Source: Diphasiastrum complanatum (taxonomy: Eukaryota; Streptophyta; Lycopodiopsida; Lycopodiales; Lycopodiaceae). Taken from it: a stretch of DNA of 64,000 nt. The notes under the pieces are model-generated. The model saw only the letters and a program-made list of their open reading frames with translations, was not told the origin of the DNA and ran no database searches. Shown in pieces: positions 40,541-50,908 of the stretch. Location of the stretch: positions 22,763,605 through 22,827,604 of the forward strand of contig CM055113.1 of assembly GCA_029204225.1 (NCBI GenBank), written 5' to 3'. The translations under genes were made by a program, and so were the position numbers. The first letter of the stretch is position 1; the number at the start of each line of letters is the position of its first letter.

Positions 40541-41316
40541 TATCGCTCTCAAACGCAAACTGCAGGTCGGGCAACACGTCAAGGCAATGTGCGCTCGAGA
40601 GATATATTACAAGTTGGAGTATCGGATCCGAGCGCAAGAATACAAAGCACAAAAGAAAGGAGATGCAATGCATGCTTGAATGCAATACCGGACGAGTGAG
40701 TATCGGATCCAGACGCAAATAATTCAAAGGAGGGTAATCCGAAAATATGGCGCGCTTGAAATCGATATCCGGCCAAACAATCATAAATTTGCATGAAAAT
40801 TCGAGCCGAAAAAGACCTATTTATAAAAAAAAATTCGTACGTGTGGAAGAGTGGCGAAGGAACACGTGTCGACTTGTGATTGGTCAAAATTAATGCGTCG
40901 TACCTAGAATGATTGATCTGACATCTGTCACGTGCGAGAATGACATGCGTCGAGAACGGATTGGTGCATGTGTTCGAGCCCACGTGGCCTCATCATTGTC
41001 AGTATGGACATTCCACATGGACCAATCATCTGACAACACGTGTCTTGGCCATCTTTTCACATGTGCAAAAATTTTGTATATATAAGTCCTCGGAATTTTC
41101 ATTTTTTTTCGCAAAATTTTTGGTTTTCGATCCCAATATCGCTCTCAAGCGCGCTCTCTCACCGTTCAAGCTTCCGCCCTCTCACAGTGCGCTCGAGTCC
41201 GATACCGCTGGTAGTTTAATATCGCTTTTGAGCGCGCATCTCTTTTATTCAAATAATCTGTTTAGATCTTGCGCTCGAAACCGATATTCAGTTTTGGTAT
41301 CGATCTCAAGCGCCCT
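40541..41316. promoter_or_regulatory. divergent promoter with repeated TATCG...GCGC motif and G-boxes (copy 1)
   Basis: Lies between the start of gene B (-) and the H3-like frame (+). A motif near TATCGCTCTCAAGCGCGC occurs in both orientations at about 40541, 40591, 40620, 40701, 40752, 41137, 41189, 41220, 41271 and 41298. CACGTG is present at 40863, 40929, 40981 and 41037. A TATATATAAG box at 41077-41086 points toward the H3-like frame. The conserved motif cluster in both unit copies suggests binding sites for a transcription factor or for the element's own protein. Confidence 0.6.
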
Positions 41317-41395
41317 TTTATCTCAAATTTTTTTGTTTTCATCCACTTTTCTTTTGTTCAAACTTTTTTTTGTTAATTTTCTTCTTCTGAGAATG

Positions 41396-41836
41396 ATGGC
41401 CAAGACCAAATCCACTACCCTTGCCATAACCACTGTACAACCATCCCATTCTCGTGTTCCCCCTGGTACTGGCCGTAGGCATGGCAGGAAGCAGGTCTGG
41501 TTGAGGGGGATCAAAAAATTCTAGAGATCAACTGAATTGTTGATCCCTAGAGCTCCTTTCGACCGATCTGTACGGAATGTCACTCTGTCACTTGGGCTGA
41601 ATGTACGTTTTGTCGTGACAGCCATGCAGACCTTACAGGGTGCTGCAGAAGATTTTCTGTCCCAATTTTTTGAGGATACTTGTCTTTTGGCAGTGCATGG
41701 TAAGCGTGTCACCATCATGCCAAAGGATTTCATCATTCTCAAAAGGCTTCGGGATAGATATTCTGGTCTACATGTTGATAATGCCATTGTGATGCAATGT
41801 ACTGTTTGTCAAAAGTTACTCAATATCAAAACATAG
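41396..41836 (+). pseudogene. divergent, intronless histone H3-like gene with one amber stop
   Basis: One frame from ATG 41396 (MAKTKST start, like the H3 tail) to TAG 41836, interrupted only by TAG at 41522-41524, where histone H3 has Gln in the alpha-N helix. After the stop come STELLIP, APFDRSVRNVTLSL (helix 1), TLQGAAEDFLSQFFEDT (helix 2), KRVTIMPKDF (loop 2/helix 3, nearly identical to H3) and LKRLRDR. AAEDFL, LLIPxAPF and KDF resemble centromeric CENH3, but loop 1 has the canonical length and lacks the CENH3 insertion and Trp. The tail lacks the normal ARKS methylation motifs. H3 proteins form nucleosome cores; this one is too divergent to be canonical. It could be a retrocopy, a captured gene or a stop-suppressed variant. 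A TATA box lies 310 bp upstream. Confidence 0.72.
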
Positions 41837-41839
41837 GCG

Positions 41840-44800
41840 CCAACTATCTCAAATTGCCCCAAAATATTCGGCTTTGTAATGCCTATTTAAATATGTTTTA
41901 TGGACATTATGATGCAATTTACTATTATTTGTCGTGAATTACTTAATATCGAAACAAAGGTGCAGACTATCTGAGATAAGTGATAACTTGCCACAAAATA
42001 ATTGTATAGTGATAAGTAATAGAACATTGTTTGGATATTTGTAGTAGAAACCAAGGATTATGGTGGAATTGTCTCTCTATACTAATTTGATGACATCGAT
42101 TTCTTATGGTGGAATTGTTTTTCCATACTAATTTGATGACATGGATTTCTCATTCAACGACCTCAAATTCAAATTCAGGGTTTACAATGCTCAACATAAT
42201 AATTCTAGCTCATGCGTCGGTTGAGCCCTTTCTTTAAATGAACATGAGCTTAAGGCCGGCTACACACTATAGTGCCTGACGAGTCGCAAATTTAAAATGG
42301 AATCCTCCCATTGGTCCACGAAGGAAAAATGGGTCTCCCCCACTTTCAAACTTACATGTGGCAAATGAGGTGGCATAGGACCCATGCCACGTAGGGGCAA
42401 CTCAGTCCCACTTTTTAGTCCAGGGGCAACTTCACAAAAATGGACTAATCAGTGCAACTGATTTGAAACCACCCTAATAATCAAAGAAAGAGGCCCTATT
42501 GGAAATGGGAGGCATCATGTTGAAGTTTGTGGGGGCCAGTTAAGAAGGAGAGTGTCGTGAAGGTGCAGGGGAGCTGCAGTGGCTGTGAGTTTGTGTAGTA
42601 TTCACGTGGGCAGCTGGAAGGCAATTTGAATGAGCCTGTAGCAGGAGAGACATGAGGTGCATCATTCTAGATAAGCAGAAGATGACTGGGATAAGGCTGC
42701 CCACAGTCTGAAGATTACTGCAGTGCAAGGCCAGTGTGTGTGAGTTTCGCTTCCCTTTCCATGCACATTGCATTGGCCTTGTGGGGGCTAGGCTCAGAAG
42801 TCTTCTCCATCGCATTCAGATTTGTGAAAGTTAAGATCTGTGAGACCAAGAGCATTGTTTTTCTCATAAGTTTGTCAGATTCTGATCCATTGACAGCAAA
42901 GTAGTACCGGTCCTGGCCGTGTGTTATGTTCCCAAGACAAAGTCCACTCCGGCTGGTTAATTAGGCGGCTATAGCAATTGAGCATCTGAGCAGTAGCGGA
43001 ATCAAGTGTGGGTAGACGATTCCATCAGAGTAGTTGGCTGCTCACAGACCAGATCGTTAACACCAATCTTATCGTACATGATAGATAATATGTCAAACAA
43101 AAAAGAAATGCTATTAGAAAGTACTGACAGCCTTTGGTAACCTCTCTTAAGCGTGAACTGGGTCAAATCTTTTTAAAGAACCTTGCTAATGGTCTGACTG
43201 ACAGTTCTTTGCAGTGACATTTATCAGGCTCACTCAGTCCATTTGGATATTGATGATTGTACCTATCTCAAGAGTGTTTGGATGTTATAATTATATTGTA
43301 GTAATGAAGATAAAAGCATGAATAAATATTGGATATTGATGATTGTACCTATCTCAAGAGTGTTTGAATGTTATAATGATATTGTAGTAATGAAGATAAA
43401 AGCATGAATGAATACTTTATCATTCAAATGCTACAATAGAGTATACAAAGAATCGATGTGTTTGTCAATGACATATGCTGAAATAAAGCAGAACTACTGA
43501 ATACTATTTACTACTACTAATTCTTAGTATTCCTCTTCTTTCTTGCTAGTTTTTGTGCCTTGTAGCAACTAGCATTGCATTACAAAATGAGTTTGGCAAG
43601 GTCATAAAACAAAATTATATAACTATAAGTATAAAAAGTGAGGCCCCCAATGTGACAGATGACTTGGCTTAAAAATGCTGAAGTGGGGTAACTGGAGATG
43701 CTAGGGAGTATTCCTGACATCTCCACATTCCTTAGGGCCCCAATCTTTTAGGAGCTGTTCATATTTAAATTCTTTAGGTGGGAGAACATCCTTGTGACTC
43801 ATATAAGATAAAGGACCATATATTACGACTATGGGAATAAAAGCATGGCAGAGTTGGCAAAAGAATTAAATCTACGTAAAATGTATTATGTAATGTCAGA
43901 CACCCGTAGAAGGTGCATTGTACCCGCAAGCCTATGGCGCGCGAGAACTAGAGGTATATTCACTCTCAGATGGGCCCAAAGTGAAAAGGGACCCAAGTAG
44001 TTAAAAATGCAATTCGGTTTTAAAAACTTTGTAAAGTCAAGTTGTTATGTGTCATGCCCACAACTGGTCTCGGATAGCGTATCCCGCTAGAGGTCAGTAG
44101 ACCTACCTCGACCCGTCAGTTAATTATGATTATGAGGGGTTTGGAACCCTCATGTGTATATGGTCATAATTAATGGTTGGAGGCCTAAACTCATGATGGT
44201 GGATTTTTATGGGTCTATCAATGAGTCATAGGGGAACTGGATGATGCAGCCCAAATAGGCTGCATAGGTGTCCAGATGAGCCTTGGAGGGTATAAGTATA
44301 CCCATTGGTGCATGCTTGATTGTGTGATTAGTAGCTACATGATGCTGGTGTGATTCATCCTTTCCTCGTGAAGATTGATCCATAGCTTGGGGGCTAGATC
44401 CGTAAGATCTAGATTTGGTTGGGTTGGTTTGTCCACCGTCCGATTTCCTTGTGTTGCTTATTGTTGGCTTGCTTAGTGTTGGTGGATCCTTGTGATTGGA
44501 CTTTATATTATGGCACATGGTTTGGGTGAACAAAAACCCAAACCCTAGAAATGTCTCTATAAAGGCATGTGACACCATTTTTGAGCCACCTTTTTCATTA
44601 ATAGAGTTGTGTGTGTGAGAGAGAGTATCTCCTCCTTCCTATCTTTTGCTTGCAAAAGCCCTCCTCTTTTGAATTTTTGTGATTCTTGTGGATGATAGAT
44701 GCTTGTTATGTTTTGTTAATCACAACTACAAATGATCTTTAGCATAAGCATTCATCTCTCTAGTTTCTAAAACTAATCCATAAAATCCACACACAACCAA

Positions 44801-45182
44801 AATAGGTGTTCTACATTTTAGAGAGATCACTAAGGTCCTCCCTTGAGAAAATCAACCTCTTGAGGAGAAGATCTAGATCCAAGGATGCCTAGATAAACCA
44901 AAAGCAACCAAGAACCAAGAAAAGAGAAAAGTAAAATCAAGAAAACACCAAAAAGAAAAAGAAAGGATAATGAATCTCACCCCTAGATCTAAGCCATTCC
45001 ACTTTTAGATCCCACACTAAGCTTGATATCCTTAGTAGACTTAGATCCCCATTCCTATTACTCCATTTACCCTCTCCCCATTGGATCGAAACCCGGTACT
45101 ATAACCAACTATTCATTCAGAATAGATCCATAAAACCCCCTCTTTGCCCTTTAGATCCATCCGATTAAAGAGGCACAGTTAG
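41840..45182. other. spacer between the two unit copies; possible solo LTR
   Basis: No supported gene. Contains an 86-bp tandem duplication (43245-43416). TGTCATGCCC at about 44049 with CTCTATAAAGG at about 44556 downstream resembles an LTR U3 region, so a solo LTR may occupy roughly 44.05-45.1 kb; its end was not found. Confidence 0.4.
43245..43416 (+). repeat. 86-bp tandem duplication
   Basis: GGATATTGATGATTGTACCT starts at 43245 and 43331, and both copies run to AAAAGCATGAAT. Only a few differences separate them. Confidence 0.85.
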
Positions 45183-45283
45183 AGCGATATTGGAAACTAA
45201 AAGCGAAAATTTTGCGAAAAAATATAAAATTTTCGAGGACTTATATATACGAAATTTCCGCACATGTGAAAAGACGGCGAGGA

Positions 45284-45642
45284 CACGTGTCGATATATTA
45301 TTAGCCCACATGGACTGTCCGTATTGACAATGATGACCTTATTATTAGGCCACGTGGGCTGAGACACGTGCGTGAATGCACTCTCGATGCATGTCATTCT
45401 CGCACGTGACAGATATCGATTTCAAGCGTGCTGCTTGCTCTCATTACCCATTCGTTGACTATTTTGCGCCTGGATTCGATACTGCATCGTCCGATATCGC
45501 ATTCAAGTGCGCTTCGCATCTCTTTTCTTTTTTGATCTTTGTTCTTGCACTCGGATCCGATACTCCAACTTAAAATATCTCTCTCGAGCGCACGTTGCCT
45601 TGCTGTGCTTGCCTGATCTAGGTTTCGTGCCTGAGAGCGATA
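45284..45642. promoter_or_regulatory. divergent promoter motif cluster (copy 2)
   Basis: The same TATCG...GCGC motif recurs at about 45414, 45466, 45495, 45547, 45576 and 45633, and CACGTG at 45284, 45351, 45365 and 45403. A TATATATA stretch at about 45242-45249 matches the TATA box of copy 1 and points away from gene B. Confidence 0.6.
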
Positions 45643-45675
45643 TTTAAAATATTAGTTTCGTTGTTTTTGTTTAAT

Positions 45676-47174
45676 ATGTCTAATTTTGAATCTACTTTGC
45701 TTTCTTTTTTTCATGAATTTGGTATTACTAATAGGTTGGAGTACTTTAAATCTCTTTTTTCTTCTTTTCTTTTTATTCTACCTTCTATAACTGAGGGCCC
45801 TGGTGTGGAGGCATTTTCTAAGATATATCTTAGATATAAGTCCCTGCTCAGTACTCTCTTATTCAGATCTCAGAATAAGAACATGATTCATTATTAGGAC
45901 CTGGTGGCACTCGACAAGCATATCTATAAAGCTAAGCTTGACAGAATGTTTACCAAGTTACATAATGATTTCAAGTTTGTAGATGAGTGCCCAATTCATA
46001 ATAAGAAATGTAGATTTGCTTTTGTTTTTTTTTATTTTGTTAAATATTTTTGACGATTTGGAGGCTGTTCCCTCCACTTGTGAAACAGTTTCTTCTAGTG
46101 GTACAAAGTCTAAAAAATCAAAGATTGTAGATATAGATACTTTTTTTTATTGATACGCGTGTTTGTTTAGATGATTGTTCTGATTTTGATCCTGCTCGAA
46201 ATAGGGCTACGTTTATAGGCCCTAGAACCCCCACTACCCTTTCTCCTTCTGATAAATCTTTGATCACTTTGCCTACTTATAATATAGATAATAATTTCTT
46301 TTTGACAATATCGGATATATCGGATCTTTTTTACTTCACTGAAGCTGTGACTCTTTGCATTTTGAGCAAAGAGCTAGATGAATTTTTGGATATAATTGAT
46401 TCTGATGATCTTCTCTCTGGTGTTGACGATGTACATAATGATAAGTTTTATTTAGGGAAAGATTGCTTGAAAATGACTGTGGAGGAAATGCGCAACAAAG
46501 AAGATGATCTACCTTTTGAGGAGGAGTTTCTTAGAATCCAAAGTCAACTTGGTTTTCCACAGCCAACTGTCTATTCACCAACAATATTGACATCAAAAGG
46601 TGGACATAATATTGATGGAGAGACAGTAATCTGTGAAGACAAAGCCGAATGCGTAAATTTTTGTATCTTATCAAGTACTAGTAGAAAAATTATGTCAGTT
46701 TATATACTGAAGCTTACTTTGTTTTTTATCATTTCAGAAAACAATTTTCTTGCTGATTTCGCAATTCGTCGAGGAGGGCAGAGATCTTTTGATGGAGAAT
46801 TTTCAAGAGATCATGCACTAGGGCACTATCTGAAGTCCTTCAAGAATAATGATATAAGTGTTGCTCATTCAAAGTTCCATCAACATGGTGAAACTATGAT
46901 TATGGCAATAAGGCACTGTCTCATTTTCTTGGAGGACATAATTTCAATAAAGGTTCATAAAATAATTTTGTAATAAAAACTATTGCGGTTAAAATTTTAG
47001 GATATAAACAAGTGAATTACATGCTCAGATCATCTCATTTTGCAGTGTATGCTGCTTACGTTGATCTGAGTAAGCATGAAAACTATGAGCTCTTGGATCC
47101 ATACAAAAGAAGAAAATTGTTGCATGATTCTAAGTTGCAACTTTCATTGGAAAAAATATCGGAAGCAGATTAGA
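45676..47174 (+). pseudogene. gene B copy 2: unrecognised protein, fuller version
   Basis: ATG at 45676, frame LLSFFHEFGITNRLEYFKSL, then TAG at 45895 where copy 1 has CAG. After frame breaks near 46030 and 46150 it continues with TPTTLSPSDKSLITLPTYNI, an acidic EFLDIIDSDD stretch, EEMRNKEDDLPFEEEFLRIQ and IDGETVI. A probable intron (about 46653-46735) leads to FLADFAIRRGGQRSFDGEFS, DHALGHYLKSFK and HSKFHQHGETMIMAIRHC, then a second intron (about 46954-47045) to YAAYVDLSKHENYELLDPYK, ending at TAG 47172-47174. It ends only about 60 bp from the convergent end of gene A. The family is unknown to me; exon structure is inferred from GT-AG sites. Confidence 0.5.
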
Positions 47175-47233
47175 TATTGCTCAATTGTACTTTGTAAATA
47201 TTTTTATTTAATATACAAAATTTTATTGTGTGT

Positions 47234-49936
47234 CTATAGCCTATTGGCTTGTATAAATTTGCATGCTTTTTGAAATTTTTTATAATCCGTCGATTTTGTA
47301 TTATGACGAATTTGGATTCTTCTGTAAAACCATTGGAAAAGTTACAATATATAGCTATTTTTTGTGCTAGTCCCGCCATGTTGTGCACTTTTATGAAATG
47401 CCGCTCTTGCTTGCCAATGATATTTTTCCATTCCTTGCGATGACCATATGCTAAGACTCCCACTATTTCTTGCAAAGAATGTCGAATGATGTCGTAATAT
47501 GTGCTGCATATCATAAAAACATAATCTATATAAGTACCAAAAGTATCTAGTTTAATTGCACATATTTGTCCATCGTAGTGTAAAATCAAAATCTTACCAT
47601 ATAATGTGTTATATGATCAACACCCCATGTCATTTGAACTGTATCCACAAATCCATTGGTTGTTTTCTGTATCATTTGTGAATCAGTATTTGAAATTTTA
47701 TCTTTTCTCAAGTATTTCACCATGTTGTCTAACTTTTTCCTAACTTCTACTTTGTGTATATGAGTAGAACCTTCTTCTTCGAAATCTTGAGTTGCTGCAA
47801 TAATTTCTTTCCAAACCATGTATTGAACCTTAGATTGTTTGCCAGAATAATTTGATAAAAACATTCGAGCTTTAGATCCTCCAATGCTCGGCTTGCATGG
47901 AATATTTCTTGTTTTACCTGATAGCTTGTCATCTGTTTTTATGTTAAAGTGGTCTTTATGTAAGTCTGCTTTGGACAACACATCCTCTAATCTGGAAATA
48001 GCTTCCTTCATAGAAGCCTCTGGCTCGGAATTCCATGCAAACAAGGCGTGAAGATATATTATTTTTTCTATAATATGCACCTCCGCATGCAATGTACAGA
48101 TATGAACATTTCGTAGAGGAATCGGTAGTACAGGTTTCCAATTAGGATCTTCTCGATCTCTTGATATTCATGTACTCCTTGTCATGTCTTTTGTTGTTTT
48201 CATCCAGTACAAACAAGGGTGTTTAAAGTTAGCGCCATGAGATACATTGAACATACATTTTAATGTCTTCAGATCTCCGGCTAAATGTCATTCGATGTTG
48301 AAAGTGCCAATTCCAGGAATATTGAGTGGAACTCCCTCCATGTGATTTTTTTTGGTGGCAGGATATGATGTTCTATTAAATATCTATGAGAGAATGTCAT
48401 GGTCTTCTTTCAGCACCTATAAGAGAATATAAAAACGTGATTATCCTCATAATATTAACACAGATAAGATTTTAGATATGAAATTCATATTCAAATGATT
48501 ATCCCCATTTATTATGCGAAGGAATTACTATACCTGAAATGCTGCTAACCACCAGATATCATTTTCTAATTGAACACTAATATTGAGGCTTTCTGAGTCT
48601 TCTGAATTTGAAAGTGCTCCATTCATGATCGTGAAACTGACTCTTTCCATTTTTTGTCCTTTTATAATTTCAGACTCATCTGACTTGAGAACAACTATCA
48701 ACTTGTTATTGACATTCTCATTTGTAATATTGTAAAAATTTATGATGAATAATTGATTAATGTCAATAAATAGATTGTTGGAATTGTTATAAGCTAGACT
48801 TTCTCCTTTCGAGCAATACACTTCATTGATATGAGATGGATTACCAACTATTGTCTGCATACCATGGTTTAACATGTCTTTTTTTTTAAAAGATGAAATG
48901 GTCGTGGGATTGAAAACTTTTTAATATTTACTTGTGCAAATGCCTCCTTTATCATCTTAAACATTGTTGCATATGCTTCCCTACTGATGCTAGAAAAGTC
49001 ACATGCCCCCTGAAGCAATGTAGTGTCTAATGTTTTTCCAACTTCATCCATAATGCTATCAGTAATTAAAGCCTCAATCTTTTTCATTTTGTTATTATTT
49101 AACATTGATTTCATAGATTTATAAGTCAAGATAGAGCTTAGTGAGTTTCCAATTGAAATCTCATCGGCCAAATGGTCTTCAACAACCAATGCTGATCTGC
49201 ATTGCAAACATAATGTTCATGAAAATGTCAGTAGAAATAAGGACACTCATAGTATTCATAGCAGTATATAATAAGCAAATCGACAGAAAGTTGAAATGAA
49301 TAAATAGCAAAATTATTGATTATGAATGAATCCTCCTTGAGCATTTCATTTTTCATCCAAACAAGTTTTCATCTTTGTATATTTTTCTTCGCACTCCTTT
49401 GATATTTTCCTTGATTCCTCTTCCAAATAATGTATTCTTTGCATTGAATGTGCATTCCCATAGAGCATCAAATTCTCACAGTAACCCAAAAGGCCATTTT
49501 TACCATGACACATATAGATTATTAACTGACTCACCGAATGAAAATCTGGATGTTGCAATGAACATGGATCATTAAAATACCATATTCCTGATGACCATAA
49601 ATCTACATGCTTTAGCTTTTCCTCCCTGTATCGAACCATATCAAAATTGACAATTTGGGTTGCTTTGAATTTCTTGTCATGAGCGGAGCATATTCTGGTG
49701 ACAGATCCACATGAAGATGATAAAGCTTTATCATCAGTACAGTAGTATAGTAACAAACAACACAATGACAATAACAAAGCTAGAGATGGCGCTAACGACT
49801 CTGTTGGAAATATAGATGGCGCTAAACACTTGTTTTTGACCCTGGAGATAGAGATGGTGTAGGTTTTTTTCAGAAATGTCACTTCTAATTCAAATTTTTG
49901 AGTGTTCCCAACTATTAAGAGAGAATATTTCAACAT
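47234..49936 (-). pseudogene. gene A copy 2: DDE transposase-like protein, damaged
   Basis: Starts with ATG at 49936 and gives one 196-codon frame through the coiled coil. The next 270 bp found in copy 1 are deleted. Further exons (49207-48890, 48875-48541, about 48430 down to 47590, 47510-47234) parallel copy 1. The C-x2-C reads CLYWM, while copy 1 has CLYYM, so each has a different single change at what was probably a Cys codon. The TGA after DMTRST is shared with copy 1, implying that it predates the duplication. The stretch 48092-47586 is open here but broken in copy 1. The C-terminal exon reads on past the copy 1 stop to TAG at 47234-47236. Function as for copy 1. Confidence 0.58.
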
Positions 49937-50137
49937 TTTAAAAAATTACATTTTAATTATGGTTAAGCGCTAGTGAAGTTTGATGTGACTAAACTAAGGT
50001 GCATTCATTTACATGGAAAGTAGTGCGGACAGATGTGTAAAGAAGTTAGAAATTGATATTATAATTACTTTATAGTTATTTTTCTCGCTCCTACATGAAA
50101 TTTTTTATAGGGCCCTTTTTGGGCCCATATTTTCTCT

Positions 50138-50900
50138 AATGTCTATCTTCCAACCACAGCACGAGTCTTCTCTCCAGGTCCTACATGAGCTGCAGAGCAA
50201 CTTATCAAGCTAGGGAGAAGTAACAAAAGAATCAACTTGGATATTTTCTTTGAAAAGAAGTGACCCAAGTGACATTTTTCCAAACCAAACAGGTATATCA
50301 GAATTTGCCAATCTGTCTGCAGCCCTAACAAATCCTAATATTTCATTTTATCACCTCCATGAATTTTGACCATGGTCAGATTCTGAGAAAGTAGCCTGAT
50401 ATACTGTCAAAATCCCTTATTTTTCACCCAAATCTTTGTCGTAGAATTCGTTGGCTTCACTGAGGCTAGATCTCATCAAGATCGGTCCTCCAACAGCTCC
50501 GCAAATCCTATCTCAGAGATTTTGCCTGTTTTCTATCAGAAAGTCACATTTTTTCCCATATTTTATATTGCCAATAAAGACACCTTCGGCTTTTTGTAGG
50601 GCAAGTGTCGCATTTTTTGCCTGTTAGAAAACCCGTGTAAAAACACAGTGTCAAGTTTTCCGCATTTTTCGGCTGTCATAAAACATGTGTAAAAATCCAG
50701 ACTGTAGCAACAATCAGTTCAAAAATGCAGACTGTTTATTCATTTTCTACAGGTTACATTTGATAGAGTAAAAATTAAAGAACAAAGGAGGGCTGTTGGG
50801 ACTAGGAATTGGATTAAATTCCAACAAAGATTACTTCAAAATTAAAAATGCTTTCCGCCATACATTGCCAACTACCTACTCTCTTAAAGGGGCAAATGAC
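50138..50900. other. non-coding stretch, LTR-like words
   Basis: No gene seen. CACCTTCGGCTTTTT and GCAAGTGTCGCATTT near 50580-50625 recur, the second inverted, in the copia 1 LTR at 4.54-4.62 kb, so an LTR remnant is possible. Confidence 0.35.
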
Positions 50901-50908
50901 TTTTGATG

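Larger units (their letters stand above)
36388..41150 (+). mobile_element. unit copy 1 of large inverted repeat: unassigned DNA-transposon-like element
   Basis: This stretch is the reverse counterpart of 45183-50137. It begins ATTAGAGAAAATATGGGCCC, which contains nested GGGCCC sites, and carries gene A (+) and gene B (-) convergently, then a promoter region. Homology with copy 2 stops near 41150, but related promoter motifs run on to 41316 and to a histone H3-like frame at 41396. Relative to copy 2 it lacks about 550 bp between the ends of A and B (junction near 39510-39530). I infer a DNA transposon because gene A looks like a DDE transposase. No matching terminal repeat was found on the promoter side. 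Confidence 0.6.
45183..50137 (-). mobile_element. unit copy 2 of large inverted repeat
   Basis: Reverse counterpart of 36388-41150. It ends at 50137 with the inverse of ATTAGAGAAAATATGGGCCC. It keeps the A-B junction lost from copy 1 but lacks about 270 bp of gene A (counterpart of 37178-37449). On its left it breaks off inside a promoter motif at 45183, so it has no H3-like frame. The whole 36.39-50.14 kb block is bounded by the same terminal sequence in inverted orientation. Confidence 0.65.

Noticed and set aside
41396-41836. Calling the H3-like frame a true CENH3
   Set aside because: Loop 1 lacks the CENH3 insertion and Trp, the tail is unusual and a stop interrupts the frame, so only H3-like is supported.
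42540-42815. 91-codon minus-strand frame in the inter-unit spacer
   Set aside because: No known motif, low-complexity His/Ser/Pro content, no neighbours supporting a gene.
43973-44010. ATGGGCCCAAAGTGAAAAGGG as a missing terminal repeat of the A/B unit
   Set aside because: It resembles the unit end but lies in direct, not inverted, orientation relative to copy 1 and lacks the ATTAGAGAAAAT part.
44207-44578. 123-codon minus-strand frame
   Set aside because: No recognisable domain; lies in probable LTR sequence with a TATA box and leader.
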